Positions 48,889 through 58,615 are shown, counted from the stretch's first letter. The stretch is 64,000 nucleotides of DNA from Catenulispora acidiphila DSM 44928 (GCF_000024025.1 NC_013131.1:9528229-9592228); one strand, 5' to 3'. Numbers and translations are program-made. Notes: generated by a model not told the origin, from the sequence alone.

Positions 48889-50304
48889 ATGACCACCACG
48901 ACCATCCGCTCCGAGGCAGCCACACCGGCCTCAGACGCCCTGGGAATCGCAGCGCTCCCGGACCAGCCGCGCCCGGCGCAGCCGTCGGCCTCACGCCCGA
49001 GCCGCCAGAGCCGCCCGAGCCGCTCGCGCGCCCCGCTGTCGGTGTTCGCCGGCTTCCCCCGCGCGATCTGGGTGGTCTTCGCCGGCACCGTCGTGAACCG
49101 CGTCGGCTTCCTGGTCGGACCGTTCCTCGTGTTCTTCCTCGGCTCCCGCGGCATCCCCTCGTCACAGACCCCTTACGTCCTCGGCGCACTCGGCGCCGGC
49201 AACCTCGTCGGCCCGGCCGTCGGCGGCTGGCTCGCCGACCGCCACAGCCGCAAGCTGACCATGCTCGCCGGCCTGCTCGGCACCGCCGCCGCCCAAGGCG
49301 CGCTCTTCGCCGCCCCGAACGTCGCGACCATGGCCCTGGCCGCGATAGCACTGAGCGCCACGGCGACCATGGTGTCGCCGGCGGCATCGGCGATCCTCAC
49401 CGACGACGTCGGACCCGCCCGCCGCCGCGAAGCCTTCGCCCTGATCGGCTGGGCGGTGAACATCGGCACGGCCGTCGCCGGAGTCCTCGGCGGCTACCTC
49501 GCGGCCCACGGCTACTGGATGCTGTTCGCGATCGACGCCGGAACCTCGCTGGGATACGCGGTGATCGTCGCGATGCTGCTCCCGGCGGACCGCACGCGCC
49601 ACGACGCTTCCCAGACCCCTGAGTCCCTGACGTCTGCTTCCCAGACTCTCGCCGCTCAGAGCTCAGATTCCCCGACCTCTGCCGCCACCCCCACCAGCTC
49701 CGGCTACGGCATCGTCTTCCGCGACCGCCTGACCCGCAGACTCCTCATCCTGTTCGCCGTCCAACTCTTCATCTACTCCCTGACCGAGAGCGCCCTCCCC
49801 CTCGCCATCCGCACCGACGGCCTGTCCCCCACCGTCATGGGCCTGGCCGCCGCCGTCAACGCAGGACTGGTCGTCGCCCTCCAACCCCTGGCCACAACCC
49901 TCGTGTCCCGCTTCCCCCGCACCCAGGTCTTCCTCACCGGCGGCATCCTGACCACCACCGGCATAGCCCTCACCGGCCTCGCCCACACCCCCACCGCCTA
50001 CGCCGCAACCGTCACCATCTGGTCCCTCGGCGAAGTCATCATCGGCGGCATCCCCGCCAGCCTCATAGCCAACCTCGCCCCCGCCACCGCCCGCGGCCGC
50101 TACCAAGGCGCCTTCAGCTGGGCCTGGGGCGTCTCCCGCTTCCTAGCCCTAGCCGCCGGCACAACCGCCTTCACCCTCATCAGCCCAGCATTCCTCTGGT
50201 GGACCGCCCTCCTCGCCGGCACCGCCGCCAACATCGGCATCATGCTGCTCAGCCCGGCGATCGACCGGCGGACGTCAGCGATCGACGAGCCGGCCACACG
50301 GTGA
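48889..50304 (+). CDS. MFS transporter (12-TM, drug-efflux type)
   Basis: A 471-residue transporter. After a Ser/Arg/Pro-rich cytoplasmic N-terminus (about 1-52, SRPSRQSRPSRSR) the first helix contains VVNRVGFLVGPFLVFFL; motif A is GGWLADRHSRKL (about 105-116). A Ser/Thr-rich loop of about 40 residues divides the two halves (240-275). The C-terminal half has six more helices. Substrate unknown; divergent from the ArsR-like regulator, which suggests ligand-induced expression. Confidence 0.9.
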   Translation: MTTTTIRSEAATPASDALGIAALPDQPRPAQPSASRPSRQSRPSRSRAPLSVFAGFPRAIWVVFAGTVVNRVGFLVGPFLVFFLGSRGIPSSQTPYVLGALGAGNLVGPAVGGWLADRHSRKLTMLAGLLGTAAAQGALFAAPNVATMALAAIALSATATMVSPAASAILTDDVGPARRREAFALIGWAVNIGTAVAGVLGGYLAAHGYWMLFAIDAGTSLGYAVIVAMLLPADRTRHDASQTPESLTSASQTLAAQSSDSPTSAATPTSSGYGIVFRDRLTRRLLILFAVQLFIYSLTESALPLAIRTDGLSPTVMGLAAAVNAGLVVALQPLATTLVSRFPRTQVFLTGGILTTTGIALTGLAHTPTAYAATVTIWSLGEVIIGGIPASLIANLAPATARGRYQGAFSWAWGVSRFLALAAGTTAFTLISPAFLWWTALLAGTAANIGIMLLSPAIDRRTSAIDEPATR

Positions 50305-50340
50305 ACCGGAACACACGGCGCTCGGCCCTTGCTTGAGTCG

Positions 50341-50356
50341 AGGTACCTAGGTACCT
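50341..50356. promoter_or_regulatory. 16-base perfect palindrome upstream of the RHH-like gene
   Basis: AGGTACCTAGGTACCT, perfectly self-complementary and itself made of two AGGTACCT palindromes, 19 bases before the start codon and just before GGAGG (50364-50368). Typical of an operator bound by two ribbon-helix-helix dimers. Confidence 0.6.
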
Positions 50357-50375
50357 TTGTAGTGGAGGTATCAAG

Positions 50376-50660
50376 ATGACAGCCATAACCGGGGCCAAGC
50401 GTCAGTCGCCACTGAAGATCGACCCCGCGACGGACGAGCTCATCACCCAAGGCGCGCATTTCCTGGGAATGACGAAGAAGGACTTCGTCACCGAAGCCAC
50501 CCGGGTCTACCTGGATCAGCAGCGCGAGAAGATCCGCGCCGGGATGATCGAGTCGATGAAGGTCCTCGACGGATCGCTGACGTCCAGCGTCTCCCTGCTC
50601 ACCGGCCTGTCCCCGGACAAGATCGAGGAGCTCGGCGGCGTCGGGGACTGGGAAGCCTGA
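50376..50660 (+). CDS. Small RHH/antitoxin-like protein
   Basis: A 94-residue protein. Residues 8-55 resemble a ribbon-helix-helix: a short strand (SPLKIDPATDELI), helix (TQGAHFLGMTKK) and helix (DFVTEATRVYLDQQREKI). The remainder is helical (MIESMKVLDGSLTSSVSLLTG). GGAGG eight bases upstream supports ATG at 50376, and a perfect palindrome precedes it. A 4-base gap separates it from the next gene. Size, fold, palindrome and tight spacing are those of an antitoxin or autorepressor, but no family match is claimed. Confidence 0.65.
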   Translation: MTAITGAKRQSPLKIDPATDELITQGAHFLGMTKKDFVTEATRVYLDQQREKIRAGMIESMKVLDGSLTSSVSLLTGLSPDKIEELGGVGDWEA

Positions 50661-50664
50661 CCTC

Positions 50665-51438
50665 GTGGCTTCGGTCCGTCCGACACTGCGCTGCCTGCGC
50701 GACGATCTCAACATGCCGATCCCGTCGGCCCGCTTGCCCCTGGAAGCAGTAGATCATCCGCTGTTGTCCAAAGCCGGAGCACAGTTCGCAGACCCGGACA
50801 CCCCGCACGAGCGCATCCGAGCCATCGACGACATCGTCCTGCTCAAAGTCAAGGTCGGCCGGTGGCGCGGCGCGGTCCACCTCGACGGCGCAGCCGAGGC
50901 CGAGGTCCCGGCCTGGCTGGTCGCCGCGGGGAATCGGGAGGACGGATCGCCGGACGACTTCTACGCCGCGCTTCACGCCCAGGCCAAGGCGGCACGGCAA
51001 CGCCACAACGCCGAGCACGATCGGCCTGTGGCATCCGACACTTACAGCGCGTACTTGCTGCCTGGCGAGGACGACCACGCCCGCTACCTGGTGGAGTCAG
51101 CCACCCGCTTCGCGGTGCGCCTGGACGCCGCCGTGCGCGCGCTGGTACGCGGGTCTCTGCGCGACGGCCACGAGCACGCAGTCGACATGGCCGGGTTCCG
51201 GCTGGGCATCATCGTCCGTGCCGACGACGGCCACGAAACCTATGCCGCGATTCGGATCACGGGCAGCGTTCCGCTCAACGTCACCGCGATGATCCTCGGA
51301 CGGGTGCCGGGTTGCGACCCGGCCGCCTGGTTTCCCGAACACGCTCTTCCCGAGCGCGACATCCTGCCCGCCGAGCAGGTCTGGTCCAACCTCATGAATC
51401 CGAAAACCGCCGCCGGCCTGCTGGACGAGGACACCTGA
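50665..51438 (+). CDS. Unknown 257-residue protein, partner of the RHH-like gene
   Basis: Starts at GTG 50665 (ATG at 50713 is an alternative). It is soluble and mixed alpha/beta. The region KVKVGRWRGAVHLDG, then EVPAWLVAAGNREDGSPDDFYAALHAQAKAARQRHN (in part WLVAAGNREDGSPDDFY), looks like a fold with conserved Arg/Trp that I have seen in actinomycete proteins of unknown function. The last 100 residues are a second domain. No membrane segment, no catalytic triad. As the second gene behind an RHH-like protein it could be a toxin, but 257 residues is long for the usual RelE/MazF classes. Confidence 0.65.
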   Translation: MASVRPTLRCLRDDLNMPIPSARLPLEAVDHPLLSKAGAQFADPDTPHERIRAIDDIVLLKVKVGRWRGAVHLDGAAEAEVPAWLVAAGNREDGSPDDFYAALHAQAKAARQRHNAEHDRPVASDTYSAYLLPGEDDHARYLVESATRFAVRLDAAVRALVRGSLRDGHEHAVDMAGFRLGIIVRADDGHETYAAIRITGSVPLNVTAMILGRVPGCDPAAWFPEHALPERDILPAEQVWSNLMNPKTAAGLLDEDT

Positions 51439-51650
51439 TGCCGTGAACGAGCCATCATCTGCCGGCCGGCACCGACTTGGGGCAAGCTCGACATGGATGC
51501 GCTCGGGCCGCGGCTCGCAGCATGAAGCCAGCACGGAGCCGGCACGGTAACCGGATTGGGCCCGTCAGGATCTCTTTCGGCTTCTGGGGCAGGCCGGGTG
51601 ACAAGACGCCGACCTGCACGCCTGTGACGCGAGACCGTATCAGGGTTCAG

Positions 51651-52724
51651 CTACACGTTGAACCGGAAGTCCACAACATCCCCATCAGCCATGACGTAGT
51701 CCTTGCCCTCGATCCGCGCCTTGCCCTTCGACCGCGCCTCGGCGACCGAGCCGCAGTCGATCAGGTCGTCGAAGGAGACGATCTCCGCCTTGATGAAGCC
51801 GCGCTGGAAGTCGGTGTGGATCACGCCGGCGGCTTCGGGGGCGGTGGCGCCCTTGCGGATGGTCCAGGCTCGGGATTCCTTGGGGCCGGCGGTGAGGTAG
51901 GTCTGGAGGCCGAGGGTTTCGAAGCCGACGCGGGCGAGTTGGTTCAGGCCTGATTCGTCCTGGCCGAGGCCTTGGAGGAGTTCGAGGGCTTCCTCGTCGG
52001 GGAGTTCCATGAGTTCGTGCTCGATTTTGGCGTCGAGGAAGATCGCTTCGGCGGGGGCGACGAGGGCGCGCATTTCGTCCTTCAGCGCGTCGTTGGTGAG
52101 TTCGTCCTCGTCGACGTTGAAGACGTACAGGAAGGGCTTGGCGGTCAGCAGGTGGAGTTCGCGGAGGGGTTCGCGGTCCAGGCGGGCGGCGAAGACGGTC
52201 TTGCCGGAGTCGAGGATCTTCTTGGCCTCCTCGACCGCGGCGACGGTGGCCTGGATCTCCTTCTTCATCCGCGCTTCCTTCTGCAGGCGCGGGAGGGCCT
52301 TCTCGATGGTCTGCAGGTCGGCGAGGATCAGCTCGGTGTTGATGGTCTCGATGTCGTCGGCAGGGGAGACCTTGCCGTCGACGTGGATCACGTTGGGGTC
52401 GGTGAAGACCCGGATCACCTGGCAGATCGCGTCGGCCTCGCGGATGTTGGCCAGGAACTTGTTGCCCAGGCCCTGTCCCTCGCTGGCGCCGCGGACGATG
52501 CCGGCGATGTCGACGAAGGTCACGGTGGCCGGGACCACCTTCTGCGAGGTGTACAGCTCGGCGAGCGCGGCCAGCCGCGGGTCCGGGACGCCGACCACGC
52601 CCTCGTTCGGATCGATGGTGGCGAAGGGGTAGTTCGCGGCGAGCACGTCGTTCTTGGTGAGCGCGTTGAACAAGGTCGACTTGCCCACGTTCGGGAGTCC
52701 GACGATTCCGATGGTGAGCGCCAT
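51651..52724 (-). CDS. ychF: YchF/Ola1-type P-loop ATPase
   Basis: A 357-residue translation-associated P-loop protein. G1 is GLPNVGKST (9-17), G3 is DIAG; the G4 position reads NVDE rather than NKxD, which explains ATP preference in this family. A coiled-coil insertion (about 130-165) and the TGS-like C-terminal domain (about 275-357, ending YVMADGDVVDFRFNV) are present. It binds ribosomes and is linked to stress. Monocistronic, divergent from rmuC by 176 bases. Confidence 0.95.
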   Translation of the reverse strand: MALTIGIVGLPNVGKSTLFNALTKNDVLAANYPFATIDPNEGVVGVPDPRLAALAELYTSQKVVPATVTFVDIAGIVRGASEGQGLGNKFLANIREADAICQVIRVFTDPNVIHVDGKVSPADDIETINTELILADLQTIEKALPRLQKEARMKKEIQATVAAVEEAKKILDSGKTVFAARLDREPLRELHLLTAKPFLYVFNVDEDELTNDALKDEMRALVAPAEAIFLDAKIEHELMELPDEEALELLQGLGQDESGLNQLARVGFETLGLQTYLTAGPKESRAWTIRKGATAPEAAGVIHTDFQRGFIKAEIVSFDDLIDCGSVAEARSKGKARIEGKDYVMADGDVVDFRFNV

Positions 52725-52900
52725 TGTCCAACTGTCCTATCGACGTCGCGTACGGGATACCAAGCGATACAGGGCGGGCCGGACGCGGCCCGCCCTCCAG
52801 TATCGCAGCCCGCTCCGGTCCCCCGGTCCGCTGTGCCGATCGAGGCGGCTCACACCCCGGTCCCGCCGCATCCGCGTGTCCCAGGGGACAATATGGACCC

Positions 52901-54004
52901 ATGATGCCTGTGCTGCTGCTGGTGATCGGGATCGCGTTCGGCGCGCTCCTCGGCGTGCTGTGGGAGCGGTCCCGCCGCCTGGCGGTGAGCTCCGAGGCGC
53001 TGGACCAGTCCGCCGACCGGCTGCTGGCGCTGGCCGGCTCGCAGTTCGACGCCGCGGGCCGCCCGATCAACGAATCGCTGTCCCGGCTCGACGACCGGCT
53101 CCGCGACATCGAGAAGGGCCGCGCCGCCTCCCAGGCCGCGCTGGCCCAGCAGATCGACGACGTCCGCAGCGCCGCCGGCGCGCTCGGCACGCAGACCGCC
53201 GCCCTGGTCACCGCCCTGCGCCGGCCCGAAGTCCGCGGCCAGTGGGGCGAGATGCACCTGCGCCGCGCCGTGGAGCTGGCCGGCATGGTCGACCGCTGCG
53301 ACTTCACCACGCAGACCGTGATCCCCGGCTCCTACGGCGCGACCGGCTCCGAGGGCATGCTGCGCCCCGACCTCGTGGTGCACCTGGCCGGCGACAAGTA
53401 CGTGGTCGTGGACGCCAAGACCCCTCTCGCGGCCTACCTGGACGCCGCCGAGGCGACCGACGACGCCGAACGCCGGCAGTACCTGACCGCGCACGCCAAG
53501 CACCTGCGCGCGCACGTCGACCAGCTGGCCTCGAAGGCCTACTGGCGTGCCCTCGGCGCCAGCGGACGGCCGACCCCCGAGTTCGTGGTCCTGTTCGTCC
53601 CCGGCGAAGCCTTTCTTTCACAGGCTGTGGATATCGATCCCGACCTCATGGAGCACGCCGCCGCGCGCCGCGTGGTCCTGGCCACCCCGACCACGCTGAT
53701 CGCCCTGCTCCGCACCGTCGCCTACGCCTGGACCCAGGACTCGCTGGCGGCGAACGCCCGGCAGGTGTTCGACCTCGGCCGCGAGCTGTACGCGCGGCTG
53801 AACACGATGAACGGACACCTCGACCGGGTCGGCAAGGGCCTGAACTCCGCCGTCGCCGCCTACAACCAGTCCGTGGGCTCGCTGGAGACCCGGGTGATGG
53901 TCACCGCGCGGCGGCTCAACGAACTCGGGCTGGTCGACGAGGAGTTGGTGGTGCCGAACCAGGTCGAGATCCAGACCCGGGCGCTGTCGGACCAAGAATT
54001 CTGA
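52901..54004 (+). CDS. rmuC: RmuC family DNA recombination protein
   Basis: A 367-residue protein with an N-terminal membrane helix (MPVLLLVIGIAFGALLGVLW in part VLLLVIGIAFGALLG), a coiled coil (about 30-90) and a nuclease-like domain of the restriction-endonuclease fold: RGQWGEMHLRRAVELAGM, DAKTPLAAYLDA and VVLATPTTLIALLRTVAYAW in parts. RmuC limits DNA rearrangement at inverted repeats; the mechanism is not known. ATG at 52901 (52904 also possible) starts with MMPVLL. Confidence 0.9.
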   Translation: MMPVLLLVIGIAFGALLGVLWERSRRLAVSSEALDQSADRLLALAGSQFDAAGRPINESLSRLDDRLRDIEKGRAASQAALAQQIDDVRSAAGALGTQTAALVTALRRPEVRGQWGEMHLRRAVELAGMVDRCDFTTQTVIPGSYGATGSEGMLRPDLVVHLAGDKYVVVDAKTPLAAYLDAAEATDDAERRQYLTAHAKHLRAHVDQLASKAYWRALGASGRPTPEFVVLFVPGEAFLSQAVDIDPDLMEHAAARRVVLATPTTLIALLRTVAYAWTQDSLAANARQVFDLGRELYARLNTMNGHLDRVGKGLNSAVAAYNQSVGSLETRVMVTARRLNELGLVDEELVVPNQVEIQTRALSDQEF

Positions 54005-54113
54005 TTAACGACCTCCCTCACCCTCTCCCACCCTCCCCCTCCGACGTGCGCGCCGGCCGGTAGCGGCGTTTCGTTACCCGGTTTGCGGGCAATCGCGACG
54101 TAAGTTCGGATCT

Positions 54114-54767
54114 GTGAACGAAGGAGCCAGCCGCCTCGCGCCCCGCCCCGCCGCCCGGGTCCCGCAGACCCGGCGCGACCGCGACGCGCTGCGCCGGGAG
54201 CGCATGGCCGCGCCGCTGGACTTCCGCTCGTCGGGTCCGACCGGTCCGAAGAATCCGGCGAGGTCCGGGTCCGGAGCACGTCAGCGTCCTGGTCTCAGCT
54301 CCAGTCCCGGTACCGGTCCCCATCCCGGTCTTCGTCCCGGACCCCGCTCGGCGGGCCGAGCCGGAAGCGCGAAGCCCAAGCCCCGCCAAGCCCTCACCGC
54401 CTGGGGCGTGCTCCTCATGGTCGCCGGTCCGACGATGACCGCCGCCGCCCTCGACGCGCTGGTCACCGGGGACGCGCACTGGTTCTTCGACCTGGTCTTC
54501 ATCGCCGCCTCCTTCCACGCCGCGACCCTGGTCCGGCGCCGGGACCTGCTGGCCGGCGTGATCGTGCCGCCGCTGGCGTACTGCGCCGGGCTGCTCACCG
54601 CGGTGCAGTTCGGCGTCATGCGGGCCGGCCACGGGCCGGTCGGCCAGCTCGCCTCGCTCGGCGCGCTGCTCGCGGTCAAACCGCGGCCGCTGTTCCTCGG
54701 CACGGCGCTGGCCGCGGCGCTGATCGCGGCCCGCTGGGCCGGGACCCGGAGCGCCGCCAAACGGTAG
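54114..54767 (+). CDS. DUF6542-type membrane protein
   Basis: A 217-residue protein. Residues 1-90 are basic, Pro/Arg/Gly-rich and disordered (with RSGSGARQRPGLSSSPGTG-like low complexity), followed by four membrane helices between about 95 and 207: LTAWGVLLMVAGPTMTAAALDAL (in part GVLLMVAGPTMTAA), FFDLVFIAASFHAATL, GVIVPPLAYCAGLLTAV and LFLGTALAAALIAARWA. The topology fits DUF6542, seen in actinomycetes next to ispH/xseA, as here. The GTG at 54114 is the start. Confidence 0.75.
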   Translation: MNEGASRLAPRPAARVPQTRRDRDALRRERMAAPLDFRSSGPTGPKNPARSGSGARQRPGLSSSPGTGPHPGLRPGPRSAGRAGSAKPKPRQALTAWGVLLMVAGPTMTAAALDALVTGDAHWFFDLVFIAASFHAATLVRRRDLLAGVIVPPLAYCAGLLTAVQFGVMRAGHGPVGQLASLGALLAVKPRPLFLGTALAAALIAARWAGTRSAAKR

Positions 54768-54810
54768 CCGGGCCCACGACGGACGGCGAACGAGGCGAGG
54801 ACGGCGGGAC

Positions 54811-55380
54811 ATGGACGGCAGGATCTGGTTCGAGATCGACCCCGGCGGCCGCTTCGCCCTCGACGACTACGGCTGCCGCTTCCTCGCCGAACTGAGGCGC
54901 GCCGCGCTGGGCTGGGATCCGCTCGGCGTGATCGCCTTCGACTCCTGGGCGCTCGCCCTGGCCGGACCCTCGGTGCTCGCGGTGCTCACCGTTCCCGAAG
55001 CCGACCCCTTCGGGCTGCAACTACGGCTCGCCAACAAGGAGTTCGGCGGCTATTGGGGGGACGACTGCGCGATCTGGGAGGACTACACCCCTAGTGCGCC
55101 GGGCTATATCAACGTGCAGGACGCGGCAGCCGCACCGGAGCAGATGGCGCAGCGTGCGGCGGACTGGATCACCATGCAGCTCTCTAGGCCGCTGCTCTTA
55201 GAGGAACACCGCAGCTCCGCTTTAGGGCTGCGGCGCCGTACGTGGGTATTCGCCGATACCGGAGAACGCCTGCCGTGCTGCCGAAGCTGCCGCAAGCCGC
55301 GCTTCCCCGGCGACGGTCCGCGCCGGGGACAGACGTTGGTCGCGCAGGTACGGGACGTCGCACCGAGTTCTGCTTGGTGA
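54811..55380 (+). CDS. Hypothetical soluble protein with CxxC-like tail
   Basis: A 189-residue cytoplasmic protein. It starts MDGRIWFEIDPGG, contains GVIAFDSWALALAG and ANKEFGGYWGDDCAIWEDY and ends with a Cys-rich stretch (LPCCRSCRKPRFPGDGP) that could bind zinc. No family recognised. It sits 43 bases after the DUF6542 gene in the same direction and converges on ispH. The codon use is a little less GC-biased than that of its neighbours. Confidence 0.6.
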   Translation: MDGRIWFEIDPGGRFALDDYGCRFLAELRRAALGWDPLGVIAFDSWALALAGPSVLAVLTVPEADPFGLQLRLANKEFGGYWGDDCAIWEDYTPSAPGYINVQDAAAAPEQMAQRAADWITMQLSRPLLLEEHRSSALGLRRRTWVFADTGERLPCCRSCRKPRFPGDGPRRGQTLVAQVRDVAPSSAW

Positions 55381-55443
55381 TCCCACTGCGCGCAACGCCA
55401 TAGCGTCCAGAACGCTATAGCGCTCCCGGTCCCGCTCCCGGAA

Positions 55444-56418
55444 CTACGCCTCGCTGCCCTCGCGCATGTCCTTCCGTAGCTCCGGCGGCAGCGCGAACAG
55501 CAGCTTCTCCTCCGCCGACCGTACGACCTCGACCGTCCCGTACCCGCGCTCGGCGAGCCACGACAGCACGCCGTCCACCAGGTCCTCCGGGACCGAGGCG
55601 CCAGAGGTCAGCCCGACCGTGCGGACGCCCTCCAGCCAGTCCTCGCTGATCTCCGAGGCGAAGTCGACGAGGTACGCGGCGCCCGCGCCGGCCTCCAGCG
55701 CGACCTCGACCAGGCGCACCGAGTTCGAGGAGTTCTTCGAGCCGACCACGATCACCAGGTCCGAGTCGGCCGCGATGCGCTTGACCGCGATCTGCCGGTT
55801 CTGGGTGGCGTAGCAGATGTCGTCGGACGGCGGGTCCAGGAGCAGCGGGAACTTCTCGCGCAGCCGGTCCACGGTCGCGGTCGTCTCGTCCACCGACAGG
55901 GTGGTCTGCGACAGCCACGCCACCTTCGCGGGGTCGCGCACCTGCACGTCGGCGACCGAGTCCGGGCCGTCGACCAGCACGATGTGCTCCGGCGCCTCGC
56001 CGGTGGTGCCGACGACCTCCTCGTGGCCGTCGTGGCCGATGAGCAGGATGTCGTAGTCCTGCTCGGCGAAGCGCACGGCCTCCTTGTGCACCTTCGTGAC
56101 CAGCGGGCAGGTGGCGTCGATGGTCTTCAGGCGGCGCCGGGACGCCTCCTCGTGCACGATCGGCGCCACGCCGTGCGCGGAGAACACCACGGTCGCGCCC
56201 TCGGGCACCTCGTCGGTCTCCTCCACGAAGACCGCGCCGCGGTTCTGCAGCGTCTGCACGACGTGCTTGTTGTGCACGATCTCCTTGCGGACGTACACGG
56301 GCGCCCCATAGAGCTCCAACGCCTTCTCCACGGTCACGACCGCGCGGTCCACGCCGGCGCAGTAACCGCGGGGTGCGGCGAGGAGGACGCGGCGGTCTTC
56401 AGGTGCAGAGGCGTTCAT
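55444..56418 (-). CDS. ispH: 4-hydroxy-3-methylbut-2-enyl diphosphate reductase IspH
   Basis: Last step of the MEP isoprenoid pathway: HMBPP to IPP/DMAPP with a [4Fe-4S] cluster. The 324-residue protein has the three cluster Cys in [10 protein letters not shown] (about residue 21), [11 protein letters not shown] (about 105) and [15 protein letters not shown] contexts with the third Cys in [13 protein letters not shown] and HKEA carry substrate-binding His. ATG at 56418 or 56427 (adjacent start MGTMNA); no strong ribosome-binding site for either. Divergent from xseA. Confidence 0.95.
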   Translation of the reverse strand: MNASAPEDRRVLLAAPRGYCAGVDRAVVTVEKALELYGAPVYVRKEIVHNKHVVQTLQNRGAVFVEETDEVPEGATVVFSAHGVAPIVHEEASRRRLKTIDATCPLVTKVHKEAVRFAEQDYDILLIGHDGHEEVVGTTGEAPEHIVLVDGPDSVADVQVRDPAKVAWLSQTTLSVDETTATVDRLREKFPLLLDPPSDDICYATQNRQIAVKRIAADSDLVIVVGSKNSSNSVRLVEVALEAGAGAAYLVDFASEISEDWLEGVRTVGLTSGASVPEDLVDGVLSWLAERGYGTVEVVRSAEEKLLFALPPELRKDMREGSEA

Positions 56419-56524
56419 GGTTCCCATGGTAGGCGGCTCGCCACGTTCCGCCGCCCATGATCGGCTCTCTCCACAACTTCGCCACGTCCGCGCCGCGTCG
56501 CCCCCGATGGCTACGCTCCTCCTT

Positions 56525-57793
56525 ATGGCGATGCAATCCTCGGCAGAAGAGCCCATCCCGGTCCGCGCGGTCTCCGAGGCGGTGGCCGGGTGGATCTCCC
56601 GGCTGGGGGCGATCTGGGTCGAGGGGCAGCTGGCCCAGATCAACAAGCGGCCCGGGTCACAGATGGTGTACCTGGTGCTGCGGGACCCCTCCGCGGACGT
56701 GTCCGTACAGATCACCACGTTCCGCCGGGTCTTCGAAGCAGTAGTGCCGCCCCTCACAGAGGGTGCGCGGGTGATCGTCTATGGGAAGCCGGACTTCTAC
56801 GTTCCGCGCTCCTCCTTCTCCATCCGCGGCGAGGAGATCCGCCAGGTCGGACTCGGGGAACTTCTCGCGCGCCTGGAGATGCTGAAGGCGAAGCTTAAGG
56901 CGGAGGGACTGTTCGACCCGCGGAGGAAGAAGCCACTGCCGTTCCTCCCGCACTGCGTCGGCCTTATTACGGGACGCGCGTCGGCCGCGGAGCGGGACGT
57001 CCTGGAGAACGCTAAGCGCCGGTGGCCCGGAGTGCAGTTCCGGGTGGTGAACACCGACGTGCAGGGACCGAAGGCGGTCCCGCAGATCCTTCCGGCGCTG
57101 GCGCAGCTGGACGCCGACCCCGAGGTGGACGTCATCATCATCGCCCGCGGCGGCGGCTCCGTCGAAGACCTCCTGCCGTTCTCCGACGAGGCACTGATCA
57201 GGGCCGTCGGAGAATGCGAGACCCCGGTGGTCTCGGCGATCGGCCACGAGCCGGACTCCCCGATCCTCGACCTCGTCGCCGACTTCCGAGCCTCGACGCC
57301 CACCGACGCCGCGAAGCGGGTCGTCCCGGACGTCGCCGAGGAGATGGACCGGGTCGCGGAGTTGCGGCGCAATGCGTGGCGGTCCGTGGCGCGGATACTG
57401 GAACGCGAGGCGATGGGGCTGGCGTCGTTCCGTCAGCGTCCGGTGCTCGCTTCTCCGTACTCGATGATCGACGGTCGGCGGAACGATCTCGAGGAGCTGA
57501 CCCGACGCGCGCGCTCCAGCGTCGGACACCGTCTCGACCGCGCCTCCGACGATCTCGGGCACACCTTGGCGCGAGTCCGTGCACTGTCTCCGATGGCGAC
57601 GCTGGAGCGCGGGTACTCGATCGTCTTGGCGCCGTCCGGACACGCCGTGCGGTCCGCGGAGGAAGTCAGCGAGGGAGACGTGCTCGACATCCGCTTCGCC
57701 TCCGGACGCGTGGACGCCGCGGTCTCTGAGGTGTTCCGCGCGGACGACGCCTCTCCAGACATCGCCTCTACGGAAGAGTCGCCCAGCGAGTAA
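56525..57793 (+). CDS. xseA: Exodeoxyribonuclease VII large subunit
   Basis: A 422-residue ExoVII large subunit. N-terminal OB fold (about 20-110: [20 protein letters not shown] in part [28 protein letters not shown]), catalytic domain (about 130-330) with [59 protein letters not shown] in part [14 protein letters not shown], and a coiled-coil/C-terminal part ending [14 protein letters not shown]. ExoVII is a processive single-strand nuclease that makes acid-soluble oligonucleotides. ATG at 56525 is chosen for family length. Confidence 0.95.
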   Translation: MAMQSSAEEPIPVRAVSEAVAGWISRLGAIWVEGQLAQINKRPGSQMVYLVLRDPSADVSVQITTFRRVFEAVVPPLTEGARVIVYGKPDFYVPRSSFSIRGEEIRQVGLGELLARLEMLKAKLKAEGLFDPRRKKPLPFLPHCVGLITGRASAAERDVLENAKRRWPGVQFRVVNTDVQGPKAVPQILPALAQLDADPEVDVIIIARGGGSVEDLLPFSDEALIRAVGECETPVVSAIGHEPDSPILDLVADFRASTPTDAAKRVVPDVAEEMDRVAELRRNAWRSVARILEREAMGLASFRQRPVLASPYSMIDGRRNDLEELTRRARSSVGHRLDRASDDLGHTLARVRALSPMATLERGYSIVLAPSGHAVRSAEEVSEGDVLDIRFASGRVDAAVSEVFRADDASPDIASTEESPSE

Positions 57794-58271
57794 GCGCAAC
57801 GCCCTTGGGTTCCTCGAAGCCGAGTTCTCTATAGAGCCCTTCGCCGAACTCACTGGCGTGGAGCTCTACCCGCGGGATGCCTTGGTCCGCATACCAGTCC
57901 AAGAGCGCCTGAACGACCAGCCGCGAGTAGCCGCGCCGCCTATAGCGTTCCTCGGTACAGACTCCATATATATAGCCGCACCGCCCTGAGGGGTTCCGCT
58001 CGCTCGGCAGCCGCTCGTCGACAGCGCCGACGGCGGTGGCGGCAAGGCCGTTCCCGTCGAGCGCGTCGATGACGAAACACGCTGTCACGGTCTGGTCGCC
58101 GTCCTCCAGCCAGCTGCGGAGTTTCTTCACAGCCGCTACGTGATTCGGTTCGTCCAGGGCCGGCATCGGGAACCCGAACACGGCGGTCGCCATCACATGC
58201 CGCAGCCGCAGGATCTCTTCTTCATCGCCGGGCACAGCCCGGCGCACGCGCACTTCGTCGGTACCAGTCAC
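57768..58271 (-). CDS. GNAT family N-acetyltransferase inserted between xseA and xseB
   Basis: A 167-residue GNAT protein with acetyl-CoA motif [23 protein letters not shown] (in part [15 protein letters not shown], about 108-123), preceded by GYIYGVC, and C-terminal [12 protein letters not shown]. It runs against xseA and overlaps its 3' end by 26 bases, then ends up only 22 bases from the divergent xseB start. A/T-ending codons (ATA, TAT, CTA) are more frequent than in neighbouring genes. Substrate unknown. Confidence 0.87.
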   Translation of the reverse strand: MTGTDEVRVRRAVPGDEEEILRLRHVMATAVFGFPMPALDEPNHVAAVKKLRSWLEDGDQTVTACFVIDALDGNGLAATAVGAVDERLPSERNPSGRCGYIYGVCTEERYRRRGYSRLVVQALLDWYADQGIPRVELHASEFGEGLYRELGFEEPKGVALTRWATLP

Positions 58272-58293
58272 AGCCGGAAACTATCCTGAACCC

Positions 58294-58539
58294 ATGGCGA
58301 ACGAGACGATCCCCACCGCCGGTGAGACCCCGGACCTGTCCCACCTGGGCTACGAGCAGGCCCGCGACGAGCTGATGGACGTCGTCCGGCGCTTGGAGAC
58401 CGGCGGTCTGACACTCGAGGAGTCGCTGGCCGCCTGGGAGCGCGGCGAGGCGCTGGCCAAGCACTGCCAGGCGAAGCTGGACGGCGCCCGGGCCCGGCTG
58501 GACGCCGCGGTCGGCGCCGGGAACGGCGAGGAGGACTGA
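58294..58539 (+). CDS. xseB: Exodeoxyribonuclease VII small subunit
   Basis: An 81-residue ExoVII small subunit: [37 protein letters not shown] is the family core (in part [17 protein letters not shown] and [16 protein letters not shown]), with the C-terminal helix [13 protein letters not shown]. It binds XseA as a coiled coil. It is usually directly behind xseA; here 500 bases with an opposing gene lie between, so it must have its own promoter or be read through from xseA. Confidence 0.93.
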   Translation: MANETIPTAGETPDLSHLGYEQARDELMDVVRRLETGGLTLEESLAAWERGEALAKHCQAKLDGARARLDAAVGAGNGEED

Positions 58540-58571
58540 GTCCTCGCTTCGCCGATCGCCGGCGTTCCTAC

Positions 58572-58597
58572 ACGTCGGCGCTGCGACGCGCCGACGT
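58572..58597. terminator. Hairpin between xseB and glpX
   Basis: Perfect 10-bp stem (58572-58581 with 58588-58597), 6-base loop, between converging genes. Probably bidirectional. Confidence 0.7.
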
Positions 58598-58615
58598 ATA
58601 CCGACGTGCCGTCGC

